A stretch of 20,309 nt of DNA from DSNY01 sp037446035 (GTDB lineage: Bacteria; Pseudomonadota; Gammaproteobacteria; Burkholderiales; Burkholderiaceae_F): NCBI GenBank assembly GCA_037446035.1, contig JBBIJJ010000051.1:1-20309 (forward strand), read 5' to 3'. The notes under the pieces are model-generated. The model saw nothing but the letters and a program-made list of their open reading frames with translations, was not told where the DNA came from and made no database searches. The translations under genes and the position numbers were made by a program. Numbering within the stretch: position 1 is the stretch's first letter; every line of letters begins with the position of its first letter. This document shows, one piece after another, positions 1 through 7,648 of this stretch.

Positions 1-243
1 GCGCTCGGCCGCGTGCGGGCTGCCGAGCGCGCTGGACGCATTGCCGCGCGACCTGCCCGCGCCCGCCGCGCCGCTGCGCGCCGGGCAGCCGCGCGCGCCG
101 TACCGCGCGGCGCGGCCGAACTGAGGCGCGTGCGGGCCTAAACTGCGCCGCTTGCGCCGCGCCGCGCACGTGCGGGCTTTTGCGGACCGGACTACTCCAA
201 CCGGCTACACCCGCGCGGCGCGCCTTAAGCACGAGCACCGAAC
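1..243. other. upstream flank of rarA, possible 3' end of an unidentified gene
   Basis: A plus-strand frame is open from base 2 to a TGA at 122-124 and would encode about 40 residues rich in Ala, Pro and Arg. A second frame is open from base 1 to a TAA at 139-141. At this GC content open frames arise by chance, so neither is convincing. I recognise no domain, and it does not look like the LolA C-terminus that often precedes rarA in betaproteobacteria. No clear promoter or terminator is visible before rarA. Confidence 0.25.
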
Positions 244-1596
244 ATGGCCGATCTTTTTGCCGACGAACCGTGCGCACCGCGCCCGGCGCCCAAGCCGCTC
301 GCGGCGGCGCCGCTGGCGCAGCGCATGCGCCCGCGCACGCTCGACGAGGTGATCGGCCAGGCGCACCTGCTGGGGCCAGGCAAGCCGTTGCGCGTGGCGT
401 TCGAGTCCAAGCGCTTGCACTCGATGATCTTCTGGGGTCCGCCGGGCGTGGGCAAGACCACGCTTGCGCGGCTGATGGCCGACGCGTTCGGGCTGGAGTT
501 CATCGCCATCTCGGCTGTGCTGGGCGGCGTCAAGGACATCCGCGACGCGGTCGAGCGCGCCCAGGCGACGCTGGCGCGCACGGGGCAGCCGACGGTGGTG
601 TTCGTCGACGAAGTGCACCGCTTCAACAAGGCGCAGCAGGACGCGTTCCTGCCGCACGTGGAGTCGGGGCTGTTCGTGTTCGTGGGTGCCACGACCGAGA
701 ACCCGAGCTTCGAGGTGGTGGGCGCGCTGCTGTCGCGTGCGGCCGTGTACGTGCTGGAGCCGCTCGGCGCGGACGACCTGCGGCAACTGATCGCGCGCGC
801 ATGCGAGCGCGAACTCGGCGGGCTCGCGGTCGACGAATCCGCGCAGCGCATGCTGGTCGATCTGGCGGATGGCGATGCGCGCCGGCTGCTCAACGCGCTC
901 GAAGTCGCGGCGCGCGCCGCGGCCGATCGTGGCCACGCCCGCATCAATGCCGACTTCCTGCGCAGCGTGCTGCCGAGCACGCTGCGGCGCTTCGACAAGG
1001 GTGGCGAGAACTTCTACGACCAGATCTCAGCGCTGCACAAGGCGGTGCGCGGCTCCGACCCGGACGCAGCGCTGTACTGGATGGTGCGCATGCTCGACGG
1101 CGGTGTCGATCCGCGTTACATCGCGCGGCGTGCGATCCGGATGGCGAGCGAGGACATCGGGCTCGCGGATCCGCGCGCGCTGCGGCTGGCGCTGGATGCG
1201 GCCGAAGCGTACGAGCGCCTCGGCTCGCCCGAGGGCGAGCTGGCGCTGGCGCAGGCGGTGGTTTATCTGGCGGTGGCGCCGAAGTCGAATGCGGTGTACC
1301 GCGCATTCGGCGCGGTGATCGACTTCGTGAAGCAGGACGGCTCGCGCCCGGTGCCGATGCATCTGCGCAATGCGCCGACCCGGCTGATGAAGGAGCTCGG
1401 CTACGGCAAGGACTATCGCTACGCGCACGACGAGGAAGCAGGCTACGTCGCCGGCGAGACGTATCTGCCCGACGGCGTGGCCGGGCAGCGCTGGTACGAG
1501 CCGACCGAACGCGGCCTGGAGGCGAAGATTGCCGAGCGGCTGCGCCAACTGCGCGCGCTCGATCGCAAGCGAACGCGCGAGGGCGGCGAAGCCTGA
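244..1596 (+). CDS. rarA: replication-associated recombination protein A (RarA/MgsA), AAA+ ATPase
   Basis: A 450-residue AAA+ ATPase of the clamp-loader-like RarA/MgsA/WRNIP1 family, which acts at stalled replication forks and binds SSB. Visible motifs are Walker A GPPGVGKT at residues 65-72, Walker B VVFVDEVH at 118-125, and the sensor-1-type stretch GATTENPSFE soon after. The C-terminal half carries the family's tetramerisation region, including GENFYDQISALHKAVRGSDPDAA in part and the conserved RMASEDIGLADPRAL segment. Length matches the family. The ATG start puts the N-terminal MADLF segment, typical of this family and similar to an SSB-binding peptide, at the right place; no strong Shine-Dalgarno is seen. 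It lies 214 bp upstream of serS in the same direction, a common betaproteobacterial order. Identification is secure. Confidence 0.96.
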   Translation: MADLFADEPCAPRPAPKPLAAAPLAQRMRPRTLDEVIGQAHLLGPGKPLRVAFESKRLHSMIFWGPPGVGKTTLARLMADAFGLEFIAISAVLGGVKDIRDAVERAQATLARTGQPTVVFVDEVHRFNKAQQDAFLPHVESGLFVFVGATTENPSFEVVGALLSRAAVYVLEPLGADDLRQLIARACERELGGLAVDESAQRMLVDLADGDARRLLNALEVAARAAADRGHARINADFLRSVLPSTLRRFDKGGENFYDQISALHKAVRGSDPDAALYWMVRMLDGGVDPRYIARRAIRMASEDIGLADPRALRLALDAAEAYERLGSPEGELALAQAVVYLAVAPKSNAVYRAFGAVIDFVKQDGSRPVPMHLRNAPTRLMKELGYGKDYRYAHDEEAGYVAGETYLPDGVAGQRWYEPTERGLEAKIAERLRQLRALDRKRTREGGEA

Positions 1597-1631
1597 GCGC
1601 TTTCTCGTCGGCACGGCAGCATCCGGTGCAT

Positions 1632-1658
1632 CCGTTCGCCCTGAGCCTGTCGAAGGGC
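1632..1658. repeat. dispersed short repeat of the CCTGAGCCTGTCGAAGG type
   Basis: The rarA-serS gap carries a 27-base sequence beginning CCGTTCGCCCTGAGCCTGTC and ending GAAGGGC. It contains a short inverted repeat (GCCCT / AGGGC). From general knowledge this is a very common intergenic repeat in many proteobacterial genomes, usually recognised by the spurious peptide PFALSLSKG it encodes in one frame. Only one copy is seen in this window, so its repeat status here rests on recall and not on a second copy. Confidence 0.6.
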
Positions 1659-1777
1659 GTCATGAAACCCGCTTGCGCGTATCGCGCCGGCGCAATCGCT
1701 CGTGTGTCGAAGTGCTCGACACGAACGGTTGTTTGGAGCGGCGCTTGTCGTCCCGATGCGGCGATGGCAGCGCTCAG

Positions 1778-1783
1778 TAAAAT
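1778..1783 (+). promoter_or_regulatory. possible -10 box of serS
   Basis: TAAAAT lies 27 bases before the serS ATG in otherwise GC-rich DNA and is followed by a GC-rich stretch. No good -35 hexamer sits at the expected spacing, so this is a weak assignment. Confidence 0.3.
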
Positions 1784-1810
1784 CCGCGCTTTCGCGTTTC
1801 ACGAGCACCC

Positions 1811-3100
<1,290 letters not shown>

Positions 3101-3102
3101 GA

Positions 3103-3108
3103 TACAAT
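3103..3108 (+). promoter_or_regulatory. possible -10 box of a tRNA-Ser(CGA) promoter
   Basis: TACAAT starts three bases after the serS stop and is followed by a very GC-rich run (GCGCGCCCTCGCG) of the sort seen as a discriminator in stable-RNA promoters. The -35 region, inside the end of serS, is poor. The tRNA starts about 175 bp further on, an unusually long leader, with a dispersed repeat between. Confidence 0.4.
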
Positions 3109-3198
3109 GCGCGCCCTCGCGAAGTCGGCCGCGTGAGTCGCGAACTCGGCAGCGATGACGGAGCGGTCGTCGGTCAGCCGAAAGCTGATTGCGGCGCA

Positions 3199-3223
3199 GC
3201 CTCATGTGAGCGAAGCGAACGTG
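3199..3223 (+). repeat. dispersed repeat, CTCATGTGAGCGAAGCGAAC type
   Basis: This stretch closely matches 5959-5983 and 6072-6096 downstream of acs, where the core reads CTCACGTGAGCGCAGCGAAC or CTCACGAGAGCGCAGCGAAC. It therefore belongs to a small repeat family with at least three copies in the window. Here it lies between the tRNA-Ser(CGA) gene and its nearest promoter-like sequence. Confidence 0.6.
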
Positions 3224-3283
3224 ATGCCGGAGCCAATGCGCAGAACGTCGAAGGAGCAAGGCGGCGTCGAAGCAGCAGACTCA

Positions 3284-3375
3284 GGAAGGGTGGCAGAGTG
3301 GTCGAATGCGCCGGATTCGAAATCCGGTGTACCGATTCTTCGGTACCGTGGGTTCGAATCCCACCCCTTCCGCCA
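3284..3375 (+). tRNA. tRNA-Ser(CGA)
   Basis: A complete 92-nt class II tRNA. The acceptor stem GGAAGGG (3284-3290) pairs with CCCTTCC (3365-3371), followed by discriminator G and an encoded CCA (3373-3375). The anticodon stem is CCGGA/TCCGG with loop TTCGAAA, placing anticodon CGA at 3318-3320 (reads UCG). A long variable arm (GTACCGATTCTTCGGTAC) and a TTCGAAT T-loop are present. A rho-independent terminator follows within six bases. Confidence 0.97.
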
Positions 3376-3380
3376 AGACA

Positions 3381-3406
3381 AGGGCCCCATGCGGGCCCTT
3401 TTGTTT
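3381..3406 (+). terminator. rho-independent terminator of tRNA-Ser(CGA)
   Basis: A perfect 7-bp stem AGGGCCC (3381-3387) and GGGCCCT (3393-3399) with loop CATGC is followed by TTTGTTTT. It directly follows the CCA end of the tRNA. Confidence 0.9.
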
Positions 3407-3442
3407 TGGCGGATGCGGGTGGGTGAGAAGCCACGCGGGTTC

Positions 3443-3481
3443 GACGAGCGACATGCCGGTGGCATGTCGCGAAGGACGCCG
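3443..3481. repeat. REP-like palindromic repeat, copy A
   Basis: The core is a perfect inverted repeat: GCGACATGCC (3448-3457), loop GGT, GGCATGTCGC (3461-3470). The surrounding 39 bases match 9902-9940 with two mismatches, and weaker similarity continues for about 25 more bases. Both copies lie next to tRNA-Ser sequences. No coding potential is apparent. Confidence 0.8.
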
Positions 3482-3568
3482 TGCGAAGCGCGGCGGTCCC
3501 GGAGCGCGGGCCGCAATTCCGTATCAGGACGCGAGCGTGTACCGGTAGCGCTGGCAACGCACCGTTTG

Positions 3569-3641
3569 TGTCATCCCGAGCAGCGCGAGGGATCTCGACC
3601 GTGCGAGCGCCTGAGATTCTTCGCCTTCGGTTCGAATGACA
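3569..3641. repeat. dispersed 73-bp repeat with TGTCAT/ATGACA ends, copy A
   Basis: The element begins TGTCATCCCGAGCAGCGCGA and ends TTCGAATGACA, so its ends are short inverted repeats. A clearly related copy in the opposite orientation lies at about 16846-16919. From general knowledge similar TCATCCCGAGC...GGGATCTC sequences are common intergenic repeats in proteobacteria. Confidence 0.7.
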
Positions 3642-3956
3642 AGCGCCCTTGGCTTCGAAGGGCAGATGCCCATTGGTTCAAAGTGACGAGGGTGCTCGGC
3701 TCGAAGCGAGGCGGGGCGACGGACTGCAGTGACGCGTTGCGGCGAGTGCCGCAATCCGGTTGACCGCGTCCCGCAAAAAAAGGCATCGGGCTGCCCCGGC
3801 TGCGACCGTTTGTCGCCTGTCCGCGCGAAACGTCGAATCCTGCTGCATCGCGTCATCAAATATGGTCGAGCTGTAAGGTCTGCGTAAGCGCGCCTTCCTA
3901 CCGTTCGCTGGCCATCCAGACCAGCAAGTGCAACGCGAACGACCGGGGCAGGGACC

Positions 3957-5939
3957 ATGGGGAACATCGAATCCGTTCTGCACGAAAACCGCGTGTTCGT
4001 GCCGAGCGCGGAGTTCGTCAAGCGGGCCAACATCAGCGGCATGGCGGCCTACAAGGCGCTGTGCGACGAAGCCGAGCGCGACTTCACCGGCTTTTGGGCG
4101 CGGCTCGCGAAAGAGCATCTGCAGTGGCACAAGCCGTTTACGCAGGTGCTCGACGAATCGAACGCACCGTTTTACAAGTGGTTCGCCGACGGCCAGTTGA
4201 ACGCGTCTTACAACTGCCTCGACGTCAATCTGGCCAACGGCAACGCCGACAAGACCGCGATCATCTTCGAGGCCGATGACGGCAAGGTCACGCGGATCAA
4301 CTACCGCGAGCTGCACGCCAAGGTCTGCCAGTTCGCCAATGCGATCAAGTCGCTCGGGTTCAGGAAGGGCGAACGTGCGCTGATCTACATGCCGATGTCG
4401 ATCGAGGCCATCGTCGCGATGCAGGCGTGCGCGCGGTTGGGCATCACGCATTCGGTCGTGTTCGGCGGTTTCTCGGCGAAGTCGGTGCAGGAACGCATCG
4501 TCGATGCCGGGGCCACTCTTGTGATCACCGCCGACGAACAGATGCGCGGCGGCAAGGCGATTGCGCTGAAGCCGGCGATCGACGAAGCCTTCGGCCTCGG
4601 CGGCTGCGAAGGCGTGCGCAAGGTCATCGTCTACAAGCGCACCGGCGGCAACGTGCCGATGACCGCGGGACGCGACGTGTGGATGCACGACGTGATGACC
4701 GGCCAGCCTCAGGCTTGCGACCCCGTCTGGGTCGACGCCGAGCATCCGCTGTTCATCCTGTACACGTCGGGCTCCACCGGCAAGCCGAAGGGTGTGCAGC
4801 ACTCCACCGGCGGCTATCTGCTGTGGGCGGCGGTGACGATGAAGTGGACCTTCGATCACAAGCCCACCGACATCTTCTGGTGCACGGCCGACGTGGGCTG
4901 GGTGACCGGACATACCTATATCGCGTACGGGCCGCTCGCGGTCGGTGCGACCGAGGTCATGTTCGAGGGCGTGCCGACGTACCCGGACGCGGGCCGCTTC
5001 TGGAAGATGATCCAGGACCACAAGGTCACGGTCTTCTATACGGCGCCGACGGCGATCCGCTCGCTGATCAAGGCCAACGAAGGCGCCCCGGCCACGCATC
5101 CCACCAAGTACGACCTGTCGAGCCTGCGCATCCTCGGTACCGTCGGTGAGCCGATCAATCCGGAAGCGTGGATGTGGTACTACACAAACGTCGGTCGCAG
5201 CCGCTGCCCGATCGTGGACACGTGGTGGCAGACCGAAACCGGCGGCCACATGATCACGCCGCTGCCAGGGGCCACGCCGCTCGTGCCGGGCTCGTGCACG
5301 CTGCCGCTGCCGGGCATCTTCGCGGGAATCGTCGACGAGACGGGTCACGACGTGCCGCACGGCCAGGGCGGGCTGCTCGTCATCAAACGGCCGTGGCCGT
5401 CGATGATCCGCACGATCTGGGGCGACCCGGAGCGCTTCAAGAAGAGCTATTACCCCGAAGAACTGGGCGGCAAGCTGTATCTGGCCGGCGACGGGTCGAC
5501 GCGCGACAAGGACACCACGTATTTCACGATCGTCGGTCGCATCGACGACGTGCTCAACGTCTCGGGTCACCGCATGGGCACGATGGAGATCGAGTCCGCC
5601 CTGGTGGCCAATCCGCTCGTGGCCGAGGCCGCGGTCGTCGGCCGGCCCGACGAGATGACCGGCGAGGCGATCTGCGCGTTCGTCGTGCTCAAGCAGGCGC
5701 GCCCGGCCGGCGACGAGGCGCAGCGCATCGCGAAAGAGTTGCGCGAGTGGGTCGGCAAGGAGATCGGGCCGATCGCCAAGCCCAAGGACATCCGCTTCGG
5801 CGACAACCTGCCGAAGACGCGCAGCGGCAAGATCATGCGACGGCTGTTGCGTTCGATCGCCAAGGGCGAGGCGATCACGCAGGACGTATCGACGCTGGAA
5901 AACCCGGCGATCCTGGAGCAGCTGAAGGTGGTGCAGTAG
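3957..5939 (+). CDS. acs: acetyl-coenzyme A synthetase (AMP-forming)
   Basis: Converts acetate, ATP and CoA to acetyl-CoA, AMP and pyrophosphate via acetyl-AMP. The 660-residue length is normal for Acs. Motifs include the phosphate-binding loop YTSGSTGKPKG at residues 269-279, the acetate-pocket and adenylate region VGEPINPEAWMWYY and DTWWQTETGG, the hinge region with GRIDDVLNVSGHRMGTMEIE, and the C-terminal PKTRSGKIMRR whose last Lys (K625) is the catalytic lysine and usual regulatory acetylation site. The ATG start, after AGGGACC, gives the expected MGNIESVLHENRVF N-terminus. Downstream membrane and symporter genes point to acetate or short-chain acid uptake and activation. The last 13 codons lie inside a 113-bp tandem duplication, but the reading frame is intact. 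Propionyl-CoA synthetase is less likely from the overall sequence. Confidence 0.96.
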   Translation: MGNIESVLHENRVFVPSAEFVKRANISGMAAYKALCDEAERDFTGFWARLAKEHLQWHKPFTQVLDESNAPFYKWFADGQLNASYNCLDVNLANGNADKTAIIFEADDGKVTRINYRELHAKVCQFANAIKSLGFRKGERALIYMPMSIEAIVAMQACARLGITHSVVFGGFSAKSVQERIVDAGATLVITADEQMRGGKAIALKPAIDEAFGLGGCEGVRKVIVYKRTGGNVPMTAGRDVWMHDVMTGQPQACDPVWVDAEHPLFILYTSGSTGKPKGVQHSTGGYLLWAAVTMKWTFDHKPTDIFWCTADVGWVTGHTYIAYGPLAVGATEVMFEGVPTYPDAGRFWKMIQDHKVTVFYTAPTAIRSLIKANEGAPATHPTKYDLSSLRILGTVGEPINPEAWMWYYTNVGRSRCPIVDTWWQTETGGHMITPLPGATPLVPGSCTLPLPGIFAGIVDETGHDVPHGQGGLLVIKRPWPSMIRTIWGDPERFKKSYYPEELGGKLYLAGDGSTRDKDTTYFTIVGRIDDVLNVSGHRMGTMEIESALVANPLVAEAAVVGRPDEMTGEAICAFVVLKQARPAGDEAQRIAKELREWVGKEIGPIAKPKDIRFGDNLPKTRSGKIMRRLLRSIAKGEAITQDVSTLENPAILEQLKVVQ

Positions 5940-6165
5940 CGCGCCGGGTTTGGTCGGAGGCTCACGTGAGCGCAGCGAACGTTAAGCGAGCGGCAGCGAG
6001 CGGCCGGAGACAAAACCCGGCGATCCTGGAGCAGCTGAAGGTGGTGCAGTAGCGCGCCGGGTTTGGTCGGAGGCTCACGAGAGCGCAGCGAACGTTAAGC
6101 GAGCGGCAGCGAGCGGCCGGAGACAAGACCGGGTGATCGTCGAACGGTTCAGGGTTTTGCAGGAA
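5899..6165 (+). repeat. 113-bp tandem duplication of the acs 3' end, with a decayed third copy
   Basis: Copy 1 is 5899-6011 and copy 2 is 6012-6124; they differ at one base (CACGTGAG versus CACGAGAG). Each carries the last 13 acs codons including the stop, then a CTCACGTGAGCGCAGCGAAC-type dispersed repeat. Bases 6125-6165, exactly in phase, match the start of the unit at roughly two thirds of positions and look like a degenerate third unit. Each unit also holds a 10-bp inverted repeat, AAACCCGGCG (5900-5909) and CGCCGGGTTT (5942-5951), bracketing the acs stop codon. Confidence 0.9.
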
Positions 6166-6365
6166 GGATAAGCAGCAGGAAGAGCAGGGGGAGCCGGAAG
6201 GGACGTGTGTCCCGGAGAGCGTGGGGCGATCCGGCCAGGTGGCCGGATCGCCCCCAACGCCCCCGCGCGATCGACGGCGACCCCAATGCAGGGCCGCCGC
6301 AGGCAGACGGATCGAAGGCGCTCGCGGCCGCAGGTGCGCGAGCGGACGGAAGGGAAGCAGCCGAA
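6166..6365. other. intergenic region with a strong palindrome
   Basis: There is no supported gene between the acs repeats and the small membrane protein. The notable structure is a perfect 15-bp inverted repeat at 6223-6254. An upstream in-frame extension of the next gene is possible from about 6207, but it would be low-complexity and lacks a ribosome binding site. Confidence 0.6.
6223..6254. promoter_or_regulatory. perfect 15-bp palindrome
   Basis: GGGGCGATCCGGCCA (6223-6237) and its exact reverse complement (6240-6254) are separated by GG. There is no T-run, so it is a poor rho-independent terminator. It could be an operator, a rho-associated or RNA-processing hairpin, or a cruciform-forming repeat. 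It lies about 110 bp before the start of the membrane protein gene. Confidence 0.55.
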
Positions 6366-6698
6366 GTGGCGTTTTTTCTGCTCGTACTCAAGACACTGAT
6401 CTTCGTGGCCGGCATGTGCCTGCTCGGCCAGTTCATCGTCGGCATCTTCAATTGGGGCCGGCGGCACGAGAACTTCGTGTATCAGGTGTTCGACATCGCG
6501 ACCCGGCCCGTTGTGCGATTCGTGCGGCTGATCACGCCGCGCATCGTGCTCGACCAGCACGTGCCGCTGGTCGCTTTCCTGCTGCTGTTCTTCGCGTACT
6601 GGGTCGTCGGTTTCTGGATGCGCGACGTGTGCCTGCAGGACCTGACGCAAAAGGGCTGCGAGGGCTTCGCGCGCGTTCGCATGGAGGCGCCGCGATGA
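6366..6698 (+). CDS. small two-helix membrane protein, YggT-like in its second half
   Basis: A 110-residue protein with two hydrophobic segments, about residues 3-28 and 66-85, separated by a basic stretch. I chose the GTG at 6366 because GGAAGGGAAG lies eight bases upstream and because the hydrophobic helix then starts at the N-terminus; the longer frame adds Arg/Ala/Pro-rich sequence typical of noncoding GC-rich DNA. The segment FDIATRPVVRFVRLITP followed by a hydrophobic helix resembles the YggT repeat, in which a partner helix follows a TxPxLRPxRRxIP-like motif; that is resemblance only. Its stop overlaps the ATG of the TPR gene (ATGA), indicating translational coupling. The function is unknown; position suggests a role linked to the acs/symporter module. 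Confidence 0.8.
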   Translation: MAFFLLVLKTLIFVAGMCLLGQFIVGIFNWGRRHENFVYQVFDIATRPVVRFVRLITPRIVLDQHVPLVAFLLLFFAYWVVGFWMRDVCLQDLTQKGCEGFARVRMEAPR

Positions 6699-7345
6699 AG
6701 GCGCTCGACCGGTTCTTCACGCGCTGGTGGCTGGCCAATCGCGCCGGCCTCGCGGTGCTGCTCAAGCGCAATACCGCGGCGATCGACAGCTATCGCCAGA
6801 TCGTCGCGCTGGACCCGCGCGACGAGAACGCCCGCGCCGCGCTCGGCAACCTGCTGATGGAAGCGGGCGATGCCGTGGGCGCGACGGCGGAGTTTTTGCG
6901 GATCGTCGAGACGAACCCGCGCAACGCCGAGGCCTGGTTCAACCTCGGCTACATCTACGAGCAGCGCGACGACCTGACCAACGCCGAGCGCTGCTTTCGC
7001 GAGGCGATCGCGCTGAAGCCGTCGATCGACCGCGCCTGGTACGGACTGGGACTGGTGCTGATCCGCGCGCAGCGGCTCGGCGAGGCCGTCGAGGTGCTGA
7101 AGAAGAACACCGAGCTGCAGCCCTTCAGCCCGTACGGCTGGTACCAGCTCGCGATGACCTACCACCACCTCGGCGAGTCCGCCAAGGCGGCCCGGATCTA
7201 CGAAGAGCTCAGGAAATTCGAGCCGCGCTATGCGGCGACGCTCAAGCGCGACATGGAACGGACGCCGCCGATCGCGGCGCCGGGCCGGAGTGCAGCAACC
7301 CCCCCATCGATCGACCGGAAGGAGGCCGTGCCAACGACACACTAG
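6695..7345 (+). CDS. tetratricopeptide repeat protein
   Basis: A 216-residue protein built almost entirely of TPR units: a degenerate one around residues 11-44, then about 45-78, 79-112 (AWFNLGYIYEQRDDLTNAER), 113-146 and 147-180, ending in a Pro/Thr-rich tail. TPRs are protein-interaction scaffolds, so no catalytic role is implied. No signal peptide is evident, so it is probably cytoplasmic, possibly bound to the coupled membrane protein. The ATG start overlaps the preceding stop in an ATGA. The spacing of 39 bases to the DUF4212 gene suggests one transcript. The partner is unknown; assembly or regulation of the acid transporter is an inference from context. Confidence 0.88.
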   Translation: MKALDRFFTRWWLANRAGLAVLLKRNTAAIDSYRQIVALDPRDENARAALGNLLMEAGDAVGATAEFLRIVETNPRNAEAWFNLGYIYEQRDDLTNAERCFREAIALKPSIDRAWYGLGLVLIRAQRLGEAVEVLKKNTELQPFSPYGWYQLAMTYHHLGESAKAARIYEELRKFEPRYAATLKRDMERTPPIAAPGRSAATPPSIDRKEAVPTTH

Positions 7346-7384
7346 ACAGAGGGAAAAGCAACAAGGAGACATCCAGGAGGAACC

Positions 7385-7648
7385 ATGCAACTGACCGAAA
7401 AGCACCGTGAGTACTGGCGGCGCAACCTGAACCTGACCATCGTCCTGCTGGCGATCTGGTTCGTGGTGACGTTCGTCATGGCGTACTTCGCTCGTCCGCT
7501 GGCCGAAATCAACTTGTTCGGCTGGCCGCTGTCGTTCTACATGGCCGCGCAGGGTACGCTCATCGTTTTTGTCGTCATCATCTGGTACTACGCGAGAAGG
7601 ATGCGGCAGCTCGACATCGAGTACGGCGTGGAAGAGGGAGAGGACTAA
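7385..7648 (+). CDS. DUF4212 small membrane subunit of a sodium/solute symporter
   Basis: An 87-residue protein with two transmembrane helices, about residues 16-36 and 46-67, separated by the conserved-looking FARPLAEINLFGWPLSFYMAAQG in part. This is the DUF4212 family, which is nearly always encoded directly before a VC_2705-type sodium:solute symporter and thought to be its small subunit. It has a textbook ribosome binding site, AGGAGG at 7375-7380, five bases from the ATG. Its TAA shares one base with the ATG of the symporter (TAATG), so translation is coupled. This strong site may set the expression of both subunits. Confidence 0.92.
   Translation: MQLTEKHREYWRRNLNLTIVLLAIWFVVTFVMAYFARPLAEINLFGWPLSFYMAAQGTLIVFVVIIWYYARRMRQLDIEYGVEEGED

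Larger units (their letters stand above)
3407..3956. other. repeat-rich intergenic region before acs
   Basis: No convincing gene is present in these 550 bases. It holds a palindromic repeat (3443-3481), a TGTCAT...ATGACA element (3569-3641), and an unassigned 7-bp hairpin TTGCGGC/GCCGCAA at 3737-3754. The last 200 bases must carry the acs promoter, but no clear -35/-10 pair is visible; TTGACC at 3760-3765 has no matching -10. Confidence 0.6.

Noticed and set aside
3155..3763. Open frames across the tRNA-Ser(CGA) locus on both strands
   Set aside because: They are translations of the tRNA and repeats (for example a GGIRTHGTEES-like peptide), a well-known annotation artefact.
3678..5570. 630-codon open frame antisense to acs
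   Set aside because: It is the shadow of a long GC-rich gene; the product is His/Arg/Asp-rich with no domain, while the plus strand encodes a full Acs.
6207..6365. Longer N-terminal extension of the small membrane protein
   Set aside because: The extension is Arg/Ala/Pro-rich, covers the palindrome and lacks a ribosome binding site, whereas GTG 6366 has a good one and starts at the hydrophobic helix.
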